Under the pieces are notes generated by a model that saw only the letters and a program-made list of their open reading frames with translations, made no database searches and was not told the DNA's origin. Of a stretch of DNA of 64,000 nt, positions 19,089 to 28,660 are shown in pieces. The position numbers were made by a program, and so were the translations under genes. The stretch's first letter is position 1, and each line of letters opens with the position of its first letter. The stretch is from CAWGMT01 sp963823675. Lineage in GTDB: Bacteria; Planctomycetota; Planctomycetia; Isosphaerales; Isosphaeraceae. The stretch is from assembly GCA_963823675.1 (NCBI GenBank), contig CAWGMT010000012.1:930001-994000 (forward strand), given 5' to 3'.

Positions 19089-20039
19089 TCAGACGGCCTC
19101 GCGTTCCAGGTCGGCGCGCGAGTCCTCGGTCACTGCCTGAGCAAACCGTTCCTCGAGCGTGCTCGTGCGCAAGTCGAGCCGGCGTAGGGGCCAGCCATTG
19201 GAGACGACCTTCAGACTGATGGCTTCGCGTACATCGTGATTGCCGCGCGTATGGATCTCGAACCGGGAGATTCCTCCCTCGGTTCCCGAGGCGTGGACGC
19301 GATCCACGCCGTCGACCGCCTGAATCACAGACCGGATCGGATCGCTCGGCCCCCGCGCCTCCAGGGTGATCTCGCTCCGCTTCTGGAGATTGGCCAGCGC
19401 CTCGTCAAGCGCGATCCGCCCCGATGCGATGATGATCACCCGGCCGCAAACGGCCTCGACCTCCGGCAGGATGTGAGTCGAGAGCAGGATCGTGTGCCGC
19501 TGCCCCAGCTCGCGGATCAGGTCGCGTACCTCCCTGATCTGAAGCGGGTCCAGCCCCGCGGTGGGCTCGTCCAGGATCAGGATCTCGGGGTCGTGCAGCA
19601 TGGCCTCGGCCAGCCCCACGCGCTGGCGGTATCCCCGCGAGAGCTGGCCGATGATCCGGTTCTCCACCTCGGCGAGCTTGCAGCGACCCACGACCTCGCC
19701 GATCGCGCGGCGCCACTGGGAGCGGGCGACATCCTTGAGCCGAGCCCGAAACCGCAGGAACTCGCGCACCCGCATCTCCCCATAAAGCGGCACATTCTCA
19801 GGAAGATAACCGACCTTGCGGCGTACCTCCAGCGGCTGGTCGAGCACGTCGCATCCAGCGAGCACCGCCCGGCCGGAGGTCGGCGTCAGGTAGGTCGTGA
19901 GGATCCTCATGGTCGTCGTCTTGCCCGCGCCATTGGGCCCGAGCAAGCCGACGATCTCACCCCGCCCGATCCCGAAGGAGACGCCGCGCACGGCGTGGAT
20001 CGAGCCGAACCGTTTCGAGAGCCGGTCCACCTGAATCAT
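19089..20039 (-). CDS. ABC transporter ATP-binding protein, GldA/NatA-like
   Basis: 316-residue cytoplasmic ATPase with Walker A GPNGAGKTTT at about residues 34-43, Q-loop region VGYLPENVPLYGEM, signature LSRGYRQRVGLAEA, Walker B ILILDEPTAGLDP and a switch His in LLSTHI. The C-terminal 90 residues are an accessory domain common in ABC-2 exporters. It starts six bases after the anti-sigma factor gene, so sigma, anti-sigma and transporter probably form one transcript. Confidence 0.93.
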   Translation of the reverse strand: MIQVDRLSKRFGSIHAVRGVSFGIGRGEIVGLLGPNGAGKTTTMRILTTYLTPTSGRAVLAGCDVLDQPLEVRRKVGYLPENVPLYGEMRVREFLRFRARLKDVARSQWRRAIGEVVGRCKLAEVENRIIGQLSRGYRQRVGLAEAMLHDPEILILDEPTAGLDPLQIREVRDLIRELGQRHTILLSTHILPEVEAVCGRVIIIASGRIALDEALANLQKRSEITLEARGPSDPIRSVIQAVDGVDRVHASGTEGGISRFEIHTRGNHDVREAISLKVVSNGWPLRRLDLRTSTLEERFAQAVTEDSRADLEREAV

Positions 20040-20045
20040 GGATGT

Positions 20046-21384
20046 TCAACCGTGATGGGATCGAGCGACCCAGACCAGGACGACGAAGGTTTCCTCCGGC
20101 GTCTCGCGCGGCCGGGAAGCGGCGGCCAGGCCGCGCGGCGTCTCGACGTCGGCAGCGCGCGCCGCGGTCGCGGCGGACGAAACGCGCTCATCAGCCCGTG
20201 CTTGGGCCGCCCGCGCACCACCCGATTCGAGCGCGCCGGCCGATGCCCGAGCCGCACCTGCCCCGGAGGTCATTCGTTTTGCAATCTCCTCGCCGATCGG
20301 TGCGCTCCGTTCTTGCTCGATCGTCGGCTGCTCCGAGGGGGGCGGATTGACCTCGTCGCCACCGGGCTCCTCGTCCCGACCGGCATTGGGGGGATTTTGC
20401 AACGCCAGCCCCTCGCGGGGGATGATGACATCGCCGAACGGGGCCGACCGGACGGCGCGCACCTGCCCGATATCGGCCAACTGGGTGACGACTGCCGGGT
20501 CAACTGGCGACTCGTCGATCACATCCGGCAGCGCCTGGGCGAGACGATCCCGCAGCGTGTCGAAGCTCTTGGCGTTAACCAGGGCGACATAGACGGTCGC
20601 TTCTTCGGGATGGCGGGGATCGATCACGATCCCCTGGGCGATCGTGATCTTGTAGTAGCCGAAGCGGGTCGTGCTTTCCAGCACGCTGGCGACCTGCTCA
20701 AGCGCTTTGCCGTCGCCGCCGTCGGTGATCCGGAACAACCGGCGCTGATTCGGATTGTCGAGAAGCTGGCGATAGTGCTCCAGGGTATGCGATTTCGCTT
20801 TATCCGATACCCGGACGCTTGGAGAGGACCCTGCGTGCTCTCCCCGGCTGGCGAACGCGCAACCCGGATTCACTCTCGCCCTCCCCGGCCGCTCCGATCG
20901 CCGCACCAGGTTCGGCCGCATCCAGCTTACCCGCCCCCTGACCCAACGCTGACCCGGCCGCCAGGCCGCCGTGCTGCGACGAAGAAGTCGATCCCCGTCC
21001 GGCCAGATTGCGCAACGGCCCGGTGCGAGACCGATTGGTCAAAAGAGGCACCGCGAGCGTTACCGCCAGGAGCAGGCCGGCGGCGATCCCCGCCGCCAGG
21101 GCGGCTCGCGGACTGAAATTCACCATGCGCAGCCAGACCAGCCGCTGAAGCACGCGAGACCTGGCCCCGCGCCTCGTGCGCACCCGGCCCATGACCCGCG
21201 CGGTAACGTCGATCGAAAAATCTCGATTCAACGCAGCCACCAGGTCGCGCAGCGAGGTCAAGCTCCGCAGCTTTTCGGCCAGCTCGGGACTGGAGACCAG
21301 GGCCGACTCAACCAGGTGCCGCTCGTCCGAATCGAGCTGGCCGTCCAGATACGCGCTCAAGAAGGTATCGTCGTCGCGGTTCAT
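20046..21384 (-). CDS. membrane anti-sigma factor (one frameshift)
   Basis: Partner of the ECF sigma factor encoded just upstream. ATG 21384 gives MNRDDDTFLSAYLDGQLD...ERHLVESAL, the usual anti-sigma N-terminus although without obvious zinc ligands, followed by a membrane segment (ALAAGIAAGLLLAVTLAV) at about residues 105-125. The extracytoplasmic part changes frame near 20,860 and continues as HTLEHYRQLLDNPNQRRLFR and STTRFGYYKITIAQGIVIDP, ending in an Ala/Arg-rich tail with a final hydrophobic ETFVVLVWVARS. Length across the slip is about 445 residues. Which signal releases the sigma factor cannot be read from sequence. Confidence 0.75.
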
Positions 21385-21463
21385 GAGGATCGTCTTACGG
21401 AATAGAGGAAATTGTTCGAGACGGCTCGCTCTTTCTTGACCAAGCGGTCGCACCGGGAGAACC

Positions 21464-22076
21464 TCATCGGCCTGACGTTGCCTCGCGCACCGATTGTTCC
21501 TCATCGACCAGGTTGCGAAGCAACTCACGCAGCTCGCATCGTGCCCGGTGCAGCCGGCTGCGGACCGTTCCTACGGGAATTTCCAGGATCGCACTGATTT
21601 CTTCGTAACGGTGGCCGTCAAAATCTTTCAGGATCACGACGGCCCGATGATCGGGCCCCAGGCGGTCAAGGGCGTCCTCGATGATCCTTTCGCGCTCGGC
21701 CCGCTCCAGGGAGATTGTCGGGTCGGCCTCGGGTGATAAATCGGCCGGCTCGCCGGATACCGGGGCGCTCCACATGCGGCTCCGCTTGAGCGAAGCGCGA
21801 CACCCGGCGGCTGCGGTATCCGCTCAGTGCCAGATTGACCGCGATTCGATAAACCCAGGTGTAAAAGGAGCTGTCTCCGTGGAACTGATCGAGCCGCTCG
21901 AATGCGCGGACAAAAGTATCTTGCAACACGTCCTCGGCATCCTCGGACGAGCCCACCAGCCGGAGGACCGTCGAGTAGAGACGTTCCTGGTGGCGGCGGA
22001 CCAAGGCCCCGAACGCCTCGGTTTGGCCCCCGCGACACGCTTCGACGAGGCTGAGGTCGTCAAGGCTTCCGAACAT
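21464..22076 (-). CDS. ECF RNA polymerase sigma factor (one frameshift)
   Basis: Group 4 sigma factor. ATG 22076 gives MFGSLDDLSLVEACRGGQ; region 2 contains SSEDAEDVLQDTFVRAFERL and FYTWVYRIAVNLAL. The frame slips between about 21,830 and 21,775 in the region 2-4 linker, after which region 4 follows with LGPDHRAVVILKDFDGHRYE and the helix-turn-helix EIPVGTVRSRLHRAR. The two halves together make about 204 residues, a normal length. It heads the minus-strand gene train ending with the DUF4340 gene and probably controls its own operon. The residues upstream of 22,076 in the same frame look non-coding. Confidence 0.85.
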
Positions 22077-23080
22077 CACCCCTCTTGGACGTGCAAGCGA
22101 CCCGGAAGGTTCCCGAAAAACGCGACATCGAGCCCATCCTCGCCAGCAGGCCCGGCCACCCGTCGCGCTTCGGAGCGGAATTGTGCGAATCGAACTTTGA
22201 TTCATTCTACAGACCAGAATCGCCGAGGTGAATCCCCCGCGTGGCGGTGCGCCGACCTGAGCCATGGTTCAGAAGCGGGTGACAGCCTCCCGGCAGCGAG
22301 CACTCACCCGCCAACGCCGGCTCAACCGATCACCGGCGGGCGCTCAATTCAACGTCCGCCGAAAATGGGAAAAAATGGGACTGGGTGAGACGTTTTCGAG
22401 GGGTTCCAGTCTCATCACACAAGTCTCGCCAAGAAATCGCAGCGGGGGTCGGCGGCAAAGTGGGTGCTCGCCGGAAGTCCTTGATCTATTGGTCCTTGTG
22501 TCGTCTGATTGAGCCGATTCCAGGCGCTCTCGATCCCCGCGAAACGGGCTGTCGAATCGCCGCGTGGTGACTCATCATCGATCACGACGTCCCACCCGCA
22601 AGCACCGCAGACTTGCTGCGTTTCAGCGGCCGGTGTTCGGGCGACTTGCAATGGTTCGGGCGCACGCGTCCCCGTTTACCTCGGCCTGGTTCAAAATCGA
22701 CCTTTTTTTGGGTGACACTTTGGACGGTTTCGGGGCCGCATGCGCGGCAATTTGCGCCCTGATGGACAAGCTCGCGGAAAAACCCGGCCAAAATCGTCAA
22801 AACCGTGGTGCAAAATGGCGCAAAAGAGACAAGACTTTTCTCATCGCGAAGCCGATGAGAAAAGTCTCTTGGACGAAGCGTTTCGCCGCGAGATGGGGGA
22901 GCGCGAGGGTGCCAATGGCGATCGTTAGGGGCGGTCAGACCGTTCGATGAGCATCGGCCCGCGAAAATGACCGAGATTTCACTCCCGGTGCGCAGCGGTA
23001 GTGTGACCGCGTCCTTCGGGGCTTAAGAACACGGTACAATCGTATCGTTGTCGGCGTTTCGGGTTACTTTCCCGTCGGAG
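22077..23080. other. intergenic, about 1 kb, no gene seen
   Basis: No open frame here has convincing composition or recognisable product. It should contain the sigma operon promoter at its left end and the downstream end of the IS91-like element at its right. The tetranucleotide GAAC at 23,027-23,030, directly before ACGGTACAATCGTATCG, is compatible with an IS91-type target flank but proves nothing. A perfect hairpin lies at 22,832-22,867. Confidence 0.5.
22832..22867. repeat. perfect 15-bp inverted repeat
   Basis: AGACTTTTCTCATCG (22,832-22,846), a six-base loop, then CGATGAGAAAAGTCT (22,853-22,867). It could be a transcription terminator or part of a mobile-element end; no T-tract follows on the plus strand. 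Confidence 0.6.
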
Positions 23081-24268
23081 TTACGGCCCCCCCAACCGGG
23101 GATATTCGCCGAGCAGCCGCGTCCGGCAACTGCCACAGTGGGGACATCGTGGTGGCTCCTCGTCATGGCCCCGCGCTTTGTTGAGGGCTTCATCGGCCGT
23201 TTCGATGAGCTCGCTCAAGACCTCGGAGAGGCTTGTGAGCTTCAGCGGCTGGGCGGGGTTGGCCGGCTTGGCCAGCATCAAAAGCAGCCAAGCACGGTTG
23301 GACTGGTCTCGCTTCGAGGGGTGCCAGAGCCCGTAGTATCGGACCTTGTGAAACCCTCGCGGCAGGACATGCTGGAGGAAGCGCCGCAAGAACTCCCCGC
23401 CCGGCAGCCGCTCGGTGCGCCACGCATCGGCGGTGCGGTCTTTCCAGCGGAAGGTCACATGGGTTTGGTCCATGCCGAGAATCCGTGCGTTGGTGATGGC
23501 CGTGCGAAAGACGTACCGCGACAGATAAGTCAACACGGCATCATTACCATAGCCGTAGTGCTTGCAGAAGGAGACCCACTCCCGTTGCCAGACGCCGGCG
23601 GAGACCTCGGCGAAGACGGCCGGCGCCGTGGCCTTCAGGGCCGCGCGAAACTGCGCGGCGATCTTGCGGGAAAGGACGGCAACCGGCACGAGGAACTTTC
23701 CTCGCGCCGGCTCCCAGTGTTGGCCGTCGGCGGTAATCCCGCCGCCGGTGATCAGCAGGTGCACATGGGGGTGATAGTCCAGGCGGCCGTTCCAGGTGTG
23801 GAGCACCGACAGCATGCCGGGCAAGGCCCAGAGGTGTCGTTTTTCGCCACAAAGATCCTTGACCGCCGCGGCCGAGACCTGCATCAGCAGGCCGTACATC
23901 AACTTCTGGTTGCGGCGGAACACCGCACGCAACGGCCGGGGCACGGTCACCACGGCGTGAAAGTAGTCGCAGGGCAGCAGCTCGGCGTGACGGTCTTGGA
24001 GCCACAGCCGGGCCTGGCTTCCATGGCATTTGGGGCAGGCCCGGTTCCGGCAGCAGTGGTAGCGCCAAAACGTATCGTCACAATCGTCGCAGCAGTAAAG
24101 CCGTCCCCCCAGCTCTCGAGTGCAGCAGGCGGCGATGTCTGAAAGTGCCTTCTTGTGCGAGGGCATCATCCGGTCGCCGTGTTGAGCGGTGTATTGGGGA
24201 CCGAATCGGTGGACGACGTCCGCCAACTCGAATTTCCCCTTCGGGGGGTAAACGCGGGGATCAACCAT
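23081..24268 (-). CDS. IS91 family transposase
   Basis: 395-residue intact HUH-type, Y2 rolling-circle transposase that nicks and transfers single-stranded DNA. The N-terminal zinc-binding domain is visible (CCDDCDDTFWRYHCC, NRACPKCHG). The HUH motif is in LDYHPHVHLLITGGG and the tyrosine pair in LTYLSRYVFRTA (Y-x-x-x-Y). The C-terminus has CPHCGSCRTRLLG, a second possible zinc ribbon. ATG 24268 lies within the last codons of the recombinase gene, which implies coupled translation. Confidence 0.93.
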   Translation of the reverse strand: MVDPRVYPPKGKFELADVVHRFGPQYTAQHGDRMMPSHKKALSDIAACCTRELGGRLYCCDDCDDTFWRYHCCRNRACPKCHGSQARLWLQDRHAELLPCDYFHAVVTVPRPLRAVFRRNQKLMYGLLMQVSAAAVKDLCGEKRHLWALPGMLSVLHTWNGRLDYHPHVHLLITGGGITADGQHWEPARGKFLVPVAVLSRKIAAQFRAALKATAPAVFAEVSAGVWQREWVSFCKHYGYGNDAVLTYLSRYVFRTAITNARILGMDQTHVTFRWKDRTADAWRTERLPGGEFLRRFLQHVLPRGFHKVRYYGLWHPSKRDQSNRAWLLLMLAKPANPAQPLKLTSLSEVLSELIETADEALNKARGHDEEPPRCPHCGSCRTRLLGEYPRLGGP

Positions 24269-25132
24269 GGCTCGGCCTCCGTCCCTCGAAGAGGCCGTCG
24301 GTGGTCTGAGCCAGGAGGTGGCGGAGCTGGTCCCGCAAGGGCTCGGTCAGGTGGGTGTAGATCTCGGTGGATCGCAGGCTTGAATGCCCGAGAAGGATCT
24401 GGATGATCCGGATGTCTACGCCCCGCTGGAGCATGTGCGTGGCGAAGCTATGACGCAGCGAGTGCGGTCGGAAATTGGCGTTGAAGCCGCAGGCGTTCCT
24501 CGCCTGGATAAATGCGGCCCGTGCGGTCGCATCAGGCAGGTGGGTGGTCAGCCGCCGGCTGGGAAAGAGCCACCGCCGGCTGCGGTGGGTTTTCCAGACC
24601 TCGCGGAGCATCTGGAGGGTCGATTCGGTCAGCGGGAGAATCCGCTCCTTGTTTCGCTTGCCGATGACACGCAGAACCATCTGCTTGGAGTCGACCGCGG
24701 AGATGGGGAGCGTGACCGCCTCGTTGATCCGCAAGCCATAAGCGTAGATGAGGGCAAAGCAGCCGCGATAGACAGGCTTTTCCAGGGTGGCGATCAGGCG
24801 GCGGCAGTCCTCGTCGCTACGTACGTCGGGCAACCGCTCCCGGCGTGGCGTGCGGACTTTTTTTTCGTGAACAGAGGCCAGTCGTAGCCAAGCGTATTGA
24901 GATAGAGGAACTTAAGCCCGAAGAAGATCGGCGCGAAGGTCCCCTTGGCTACTCCCAACTCATCGCGGACGTAAAGAAGGTAATCCTCGACGTTCCGCTC
25001 GCTGAGCTGATCGGGCGAGACCATGTAATAGGCTGCTAGTTGGCGAACAGCCCGGAGATACTCGCGACGGGTTCCTTCAACCAGCCCGGCGAGTTGCATG
25101 TCTCGGATCATGCGGGTTTTGAGCTCGGACAT
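24261..25132 (-). CDS. tyrosine recombinase of the IS91-like element, split at an A8 run
   Basis: XerC/D-type integrase. ATG 25132 gives MSELKTRMIRDMQLAGL with the SAM-like N-terminal domain (TRREYLRAVRQLAAYY). At an uninterrupted run of eight A on the coding strand (24,858-24,865) the frame must move by -1 to join FTKKK to VRTPRRERLPDVRSDEDC. The catalytic domain follows with GLRINEAVTL (first Arg), HSLRHSFATHML (H-x-x-R) and LGHSSLRSTEIYTH (His and nucleophilic Tyr), all catalytic residues present. Without the shift translation yields an N-terminal domain ending at 24,794. About 290 residues when joined. Confidence 0.82.
24858..24865 (-). other. A8 slippery run at the recombinase frame junction
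   Basis: Coding strand reads ACG AAA AAA AAG TCC. A -1 slip on A-AAA-AAG puts GTC CGC ACG in frame and restores exactly the integrase sequence (KKK-VRTP). It may be a programmed ribosomal or transcriptional slip site, or a homopolymer sequencing error. Confidence 0.5.
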
Positions 25133-25502
25133 TGTGATACCCCTTGAAGTGTCAGGATCAAAGGACTCCAGCCACAACGGCTGGACGACCATAGGTATCA
25201 CATCACATTCGTTCGAGCTCTGGCTCCCCCAGTCCCCGAAACCGGACCAAGCCGCTCCCCCATCTCGCGGCGAAGCCGCTTCGTCCAATGGCGCTTCTTC
25301 GAGGGTCCGGAGCGCCATTTCGCCGTGCCCGGAGCCGACGGCGCTAGATCGCAACCCACTAGTCTGGCAGACCTTACGTCTGTGGCGTCCAACTGCATCG
25401 AGCCGGCTTCCGCACCAGGAAATCCGAGTGGAGCGCCATTTTTCACAAGTTCCCGACACATGGCTACAACCCTCACACCAGGGGGCCGGTGCCTGCATTG
25501 CT

Positions 25503-25560
25503 GTAGGTCAGGCTTTCCAGCCTGACTCTTCGGGATGTCAGGCTGGAAAGCCTGACCTAC
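25503..25560. repeat. perfect 24-bp palindromic repeat, TCAGGCTTTCCAGCCTGA type
   Basis: Arms GTAGGTCAGGCTTTCCAGCC... (25,503-25,526) and its exact reverse complement (25,537-25,560) flank a ten-base loop. Each arm is itself a smaller palindrome (TCAGGCT-TTCC-AGCCTGA), the REP-doublet organisation also seen in the other repeat families of this window. Confidence 0.8.
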
Positions 25561-25663
25561 TTAAACACCGTGTCGTCTAGCCATGTGTCGGGCCATTGGT
25601 TGTATTGGCAGTGGAAGGTGCATCCAGTCGCGCACGGTGCGCCACGATCCCCGACGCATAGCT

Positions 25664-25760
25664 GGCACATACTTGGCATACTTGGCAGGTTCTGGCGCGT
25701 GCCAGGTATGCCAAGTATGTGCCGAGTGTGCGGTTGGACGTTGGAATAACCCGTCCAACC
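25664..25760. repeat. two adjacent long hairpins
   Basis: First hairpin: 22-base arms at 25,664-25,685 and 25,702-25,723 with one mismatch, around CATACTTGG direct repeats. Second hairpin: GGTTGGACG (25,732-25,740) and CGTCCAACC (25,752-25,760). No T-tract follows either. Confidence 0.7.
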
Positions 25761-26238
25761 CACCGTTCCTGCCGGATCGGAACAACCGCTCCCGTCCCGG
25801 CTGCCGTCTTAACCCTCGCGCCTGCAACTTCCGCCGTGATCGGCAGAACTGGGTGAAACTGCACGAATCCGATCGCCTTGACGCGAACCGAAATCTAGAC
25901 GGAGGGTGTTGCAGCGCCCGAGACTTGCTACGCTCTCGTGGTGGATTGCCGGGCGACCGACCTGGAATGGGTTGAGCGCGAATCCCTCCCTTCTCCGAAG
26001 GGACCGACACGGCGCAAGTCAGGCTCTTGAACTATCGGAGCGCTTCTACCAACTGGGTCGGCGACCGCCCCTGGTGGGCCCTCCTGGCATTAAGTATCGG
26101 CATGGTTGTCGTGAGGCGATGGCGAGGCAGAACCGACAGCGTTTCTATCCGCCAGTAGCCTGCTCCCAACCGGCCACCGCTCGGCCCGATCGATTCGCCC
26201 CGGACCGGCCGGGACGGGTGATCCAACGCCCCGAGGCG

Positions 26239-26883
26239 TCAGGCCCCGTCACCCCCGGCTGTCGGACCCGCCAGCGGCGGAGGCAGGACGTCGTTGACGG
26301 CGATCTCGCCGAGCCGCAGTCCTCCGATCACGACGGGCACGGATTGCCCCGCCACGTAAATTTTGCTCGTACCGTAACCTTCCGGACCCGGGTCGGCAAA
26401 GACCTCGACCTGGCGCTGCACCAGGTTAATGATCCAGTAGACCGGGACCCGGCCGCGGGCATAAGCCATCCGCTTCTCGCCCCGGTCCTGGTCGATGGAC
26501 GTGAGGGACACCTCGATCAGGAGTTCCACGTCATCGGGGCCAGGGACCCGATACGCGTAATCCTCGGTGGACCCCCGGACGATCGCGACGTCCGGCTCCG
26601 GCTCATCATAGTCGGGGATGCGGACGGGCTGCTCCGAGCGCCATGTCAGACCGGGGCCGATCAGGCTCCCCAGCGCATCGAGGGCTTTCCTGGTGGAATA
26701 GCCATGCTGAGGGGTCTTTGCCATCTTGTCCACCACGTAGCCGTTCAAGAGTTCGACGCGGTCGGGATCCTTGAGGGCCCCGGCCAGGATAATCCGCTCA
26801 TACTCATCGACGGTGAAGCGGTGCACCGACCGAGATGGAAACGGATCCGGGATCATCGTCGGCGTGGTCGTCAGCGTCGACAT
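26239..26883 (-). CDS. Uma2 family (DUF820) putative nuclease
   Basis: 214-residue PD-(D/E)xK-fold protein of the Uma2 family, abundant in planctomycetes and cyanobacteria and of unknown biological role. Visible family hallmarks are RFTVDEYERI, RVELLNGYVVDKMAKTP, EPDVAIVRGS (acidic residue), DVELLIEVSLTSIDQDRGEK (Glu and downstream Lys) and PVYWIINLVQRQVEVF. Its length is normal. ATG 26883. It stands alone, facing away from the IS91-like element, among palindromic spacers. Confidence 0.88.
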   Translation of the reverse strand: MSTLTTTPTMIPDPFPSRSVHRFTVDEYERIILAGALKDPDRVELLNGYVVDKMAKTPQHGYSTRKALDALGSLIGPGLTWRSEQPVRIPDYDEPEPDVAIVRGSTEDYAYRVPGPDDVELLIEVSLTSIDQDRGEKRMAYARGRVPVYWIINLVQRQVEVFADPGPEGYGTSKIYVAGQSVPVVIGGLRLGEIAVNDVLPPPLAGPTAGGDGA

Positions 26884-27036
26884 GGAAGGTCTCCTGATGC
26901 CTGGATACGATAGGAACCCCCACCATATTACTCCGCCCGATCGATCGACACAAAGGGCTGGCCCGGATCGGCCGGTCCGTACTCACGGCGAAAACGTCGT
27001 CTATTCTCGACGTTTGGTCGATGAGCGCTGTGCCAC

Positions 27037-28152
27037 CTATTTCGGCTGCCCCTCGAGCTCGATGTTGGAGAGGTAGCTGCCGGCCGACCCGGCCCAGATC
27101 CGGCCGGAAGGGTGGGTAGTGATGGGGTATAAGGCGGCCGAAAACCAGGCGACCGGATCCCCGCCGGCGGCCGGCTCGATCACGGTCTCCAGCCCCCGCG
27201 CCACGGCCCGCCAAGGCAATCGATCCCCGCCGGCCGCGATCGCCTTCACGTCGCCTGAGCCCTGGAGCACCTCCAGGCAAGCGCCGCTGCCCGCGACCCA
27301 GACCCGCACTGTCTGGTCGCACGACCCGCTCACGAGGCGGCGGCCGTCGGGGGAGAACGCCACGCTCCTCACGTCACGGGTGTGCCCGCGGAGGCACGCC
27401 AGCTCGGTGCCCGTCTGGCCGTCCCAGACCCGCACCGTCTGGTCGTGCGACCCGCCGACGAGGCGGCGGCGGTCCGGGGAGAACGCCACGCTCCTGACCG
27501 CCTCGGTGTGCCCGCGGAGGCTGGTCAGCTCGGCGCCCGTCTGCGCGTCCCAGACCCGCACCGTCTGGTCGTCCGGACCGCTGACGAGGCGGCGGCCGTT
27601 GGGGGGAGAATGCCACGCTCCTGACCACGTTGGTGTGCCCGCGGAGGCAGGCCAGCTCGGCGCCGCCGAGCGGGAACGGGGGCGGGCGACGCGATCGGGC
27701 CCACGGGAATCTTGGCATTCGCCGCTCCTTGTCGACACGCCACGATTCCAGTACGGACGCCAGCCGCTCGGCGGCGGGACGTGCCCAGGGCGGGCCTTCC
27801 GCCGGCCAGCCGCCTGGGCCTGGGTCGTAGTGCGCGGCGGCCTCGGGGCAGTCGTACCAACCAGCACCGGTTCCACAGGCACTGAAACAAGGTCGTCGGA
27901 CGGCGGGCGAGGAAGTGGAGGTCGGACCGCAACGCCTGCGCGATCAGCCGGAGGTGGCGGCGGGCAGGATGATCGGCCGGCAGCCGCTCGCCGGCGCGCG
28001 TGAAATCCATCGCCAGGTCAAAGACCTGTCCGGCTTCGGCGCGGGCCTCGAGATAGGGCAGAGTCGGCCAGCTCGTCGGCATCGGCGCGGCCGTAGCTCA
28101 GGAACAGGCGGGTCTTTGCCGGTCGGCGGTCCGCGGGCACCGGCGTGCTCAT
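27037..28152 (-). pseudogene. TIR-(NTPase)-WD40 protein, internally deleted and frameshifted
   Basis: ATG 28152 starts MSTPVPADRRPAKTR and LFLSYGRADADELAD, the first strand and helix of a TIR domain. At about 28,070 this runs directly into LPYLEARAEAGQVFDLAMDF, a segment that in related planctomycete TIR-NTPase-WD40 proteins lies after the NTPase, just before the WD40 part. The rest of the TIR and the whole NTPase are therefore missing. Frame changes follow near CLWNRCW (to YDCPEAAAHYDPG) and at a C6 run near 27,605 (SP to NGRRLVSG). Three WD40 blades remain (RSVAFSPDGRRLVSGS, DQTVRVWD), with a C-terminal SNIELEGQPK. Probably a non-functional relic, although the WD40 part alone is open. Confidence 0.7.
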
Positions 28153-28660
28153 GGGCGACGAATCCCGGACATCAAGGACTTCCTCGGTACTTCACGGCCA
28201 CACAGCGCTCCTCTCCATCATCCCATTATCTCTTCAGTGCTTCCAGCACCCTCAAACACTCCGGTTTCATGAAAGCGCTCTGATATGCCTGCCGCTTGGT
28301 CTGCTGACATGCGTGTCCAGCAGTCTCTATCCCTTACTCTCGGTGCCCGACTCTGACCTCGTCAAGCTTTGCCTCGCCTCACGGTCACGCTGACGCCAGT
28401 CGCCGTCGCTTCGCTTCGAGCCCGCCTTCGGGCATGTCGGCTCGGGCCCTCTCGATCTGCAAGGCAAGCCAGGTGAAAGACACAAATAAGCTCCCGCACC
28501 GCTGATCCCGTTGTACGTGTCATTGACCGGATGTCGATCTGCGAACAGAATTGTACGACAATCAGGACATTCATTGCGACACCGGTCCGTTCCCGATCAG
28601 CGGACGACAAATACGATCACCACTCGTTCATAGCAAAGCGGTTCGAATCTCTGGTGAGCC
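28153..28660. other. intergenic, about 500 bases, nothing recognised
   Basis: Spacer between the TIR-WD40 relic and the HAF-repeat protein. AT content is higher than in the neighbourhood and short frames have no coherent product. Confidence 0.4.

Larger units (their letters stand above)
23081..25132 (-). mobile_element. IS91-like element: tyrosine recombinase plus Y2 transposase
   Basis: Coding core of a rolling-circle type insertion sequence of the arrangement 'tyrosine recombinase followed by IS91 transposase'. The two genes overlap by eight bases. Exact ends are not assignable: IS91 elements have dissimilar ori and ter ends and make no target duplication. Coordinates given are those of the two genes only. 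Confidence 0.75.
25133..26238. other. intergenic, 1.1 kb, rich in palindromes, no gene seen
   Basis: Contains the upstream end of the IS91-like element and three separate palindromic structures (25,503-25,560, 25,664-25,723, 25,732-25,760). The element GGAGCGCCATTT occurs twice (about 25,309 and 25,432). No open frame has a recognisable product. Confidence 0.5.

Noticed and set aside
19236..21116. 626-codon plus-strand frame across the ABC ATPase and anti-sigma genes
   Set aside because: Antisense shadow: the minus strand has Walker A, signature and Walker B motifs. The antisense product is an Arg/Asp-rich sequence with no family.
22540..22960. tRNA or small RNA gene in the gap before the IS91-like element
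   Set aside because: No cloverleaf or T-loop consensus could be found; only the 22,832-22,867 hairpin is present.
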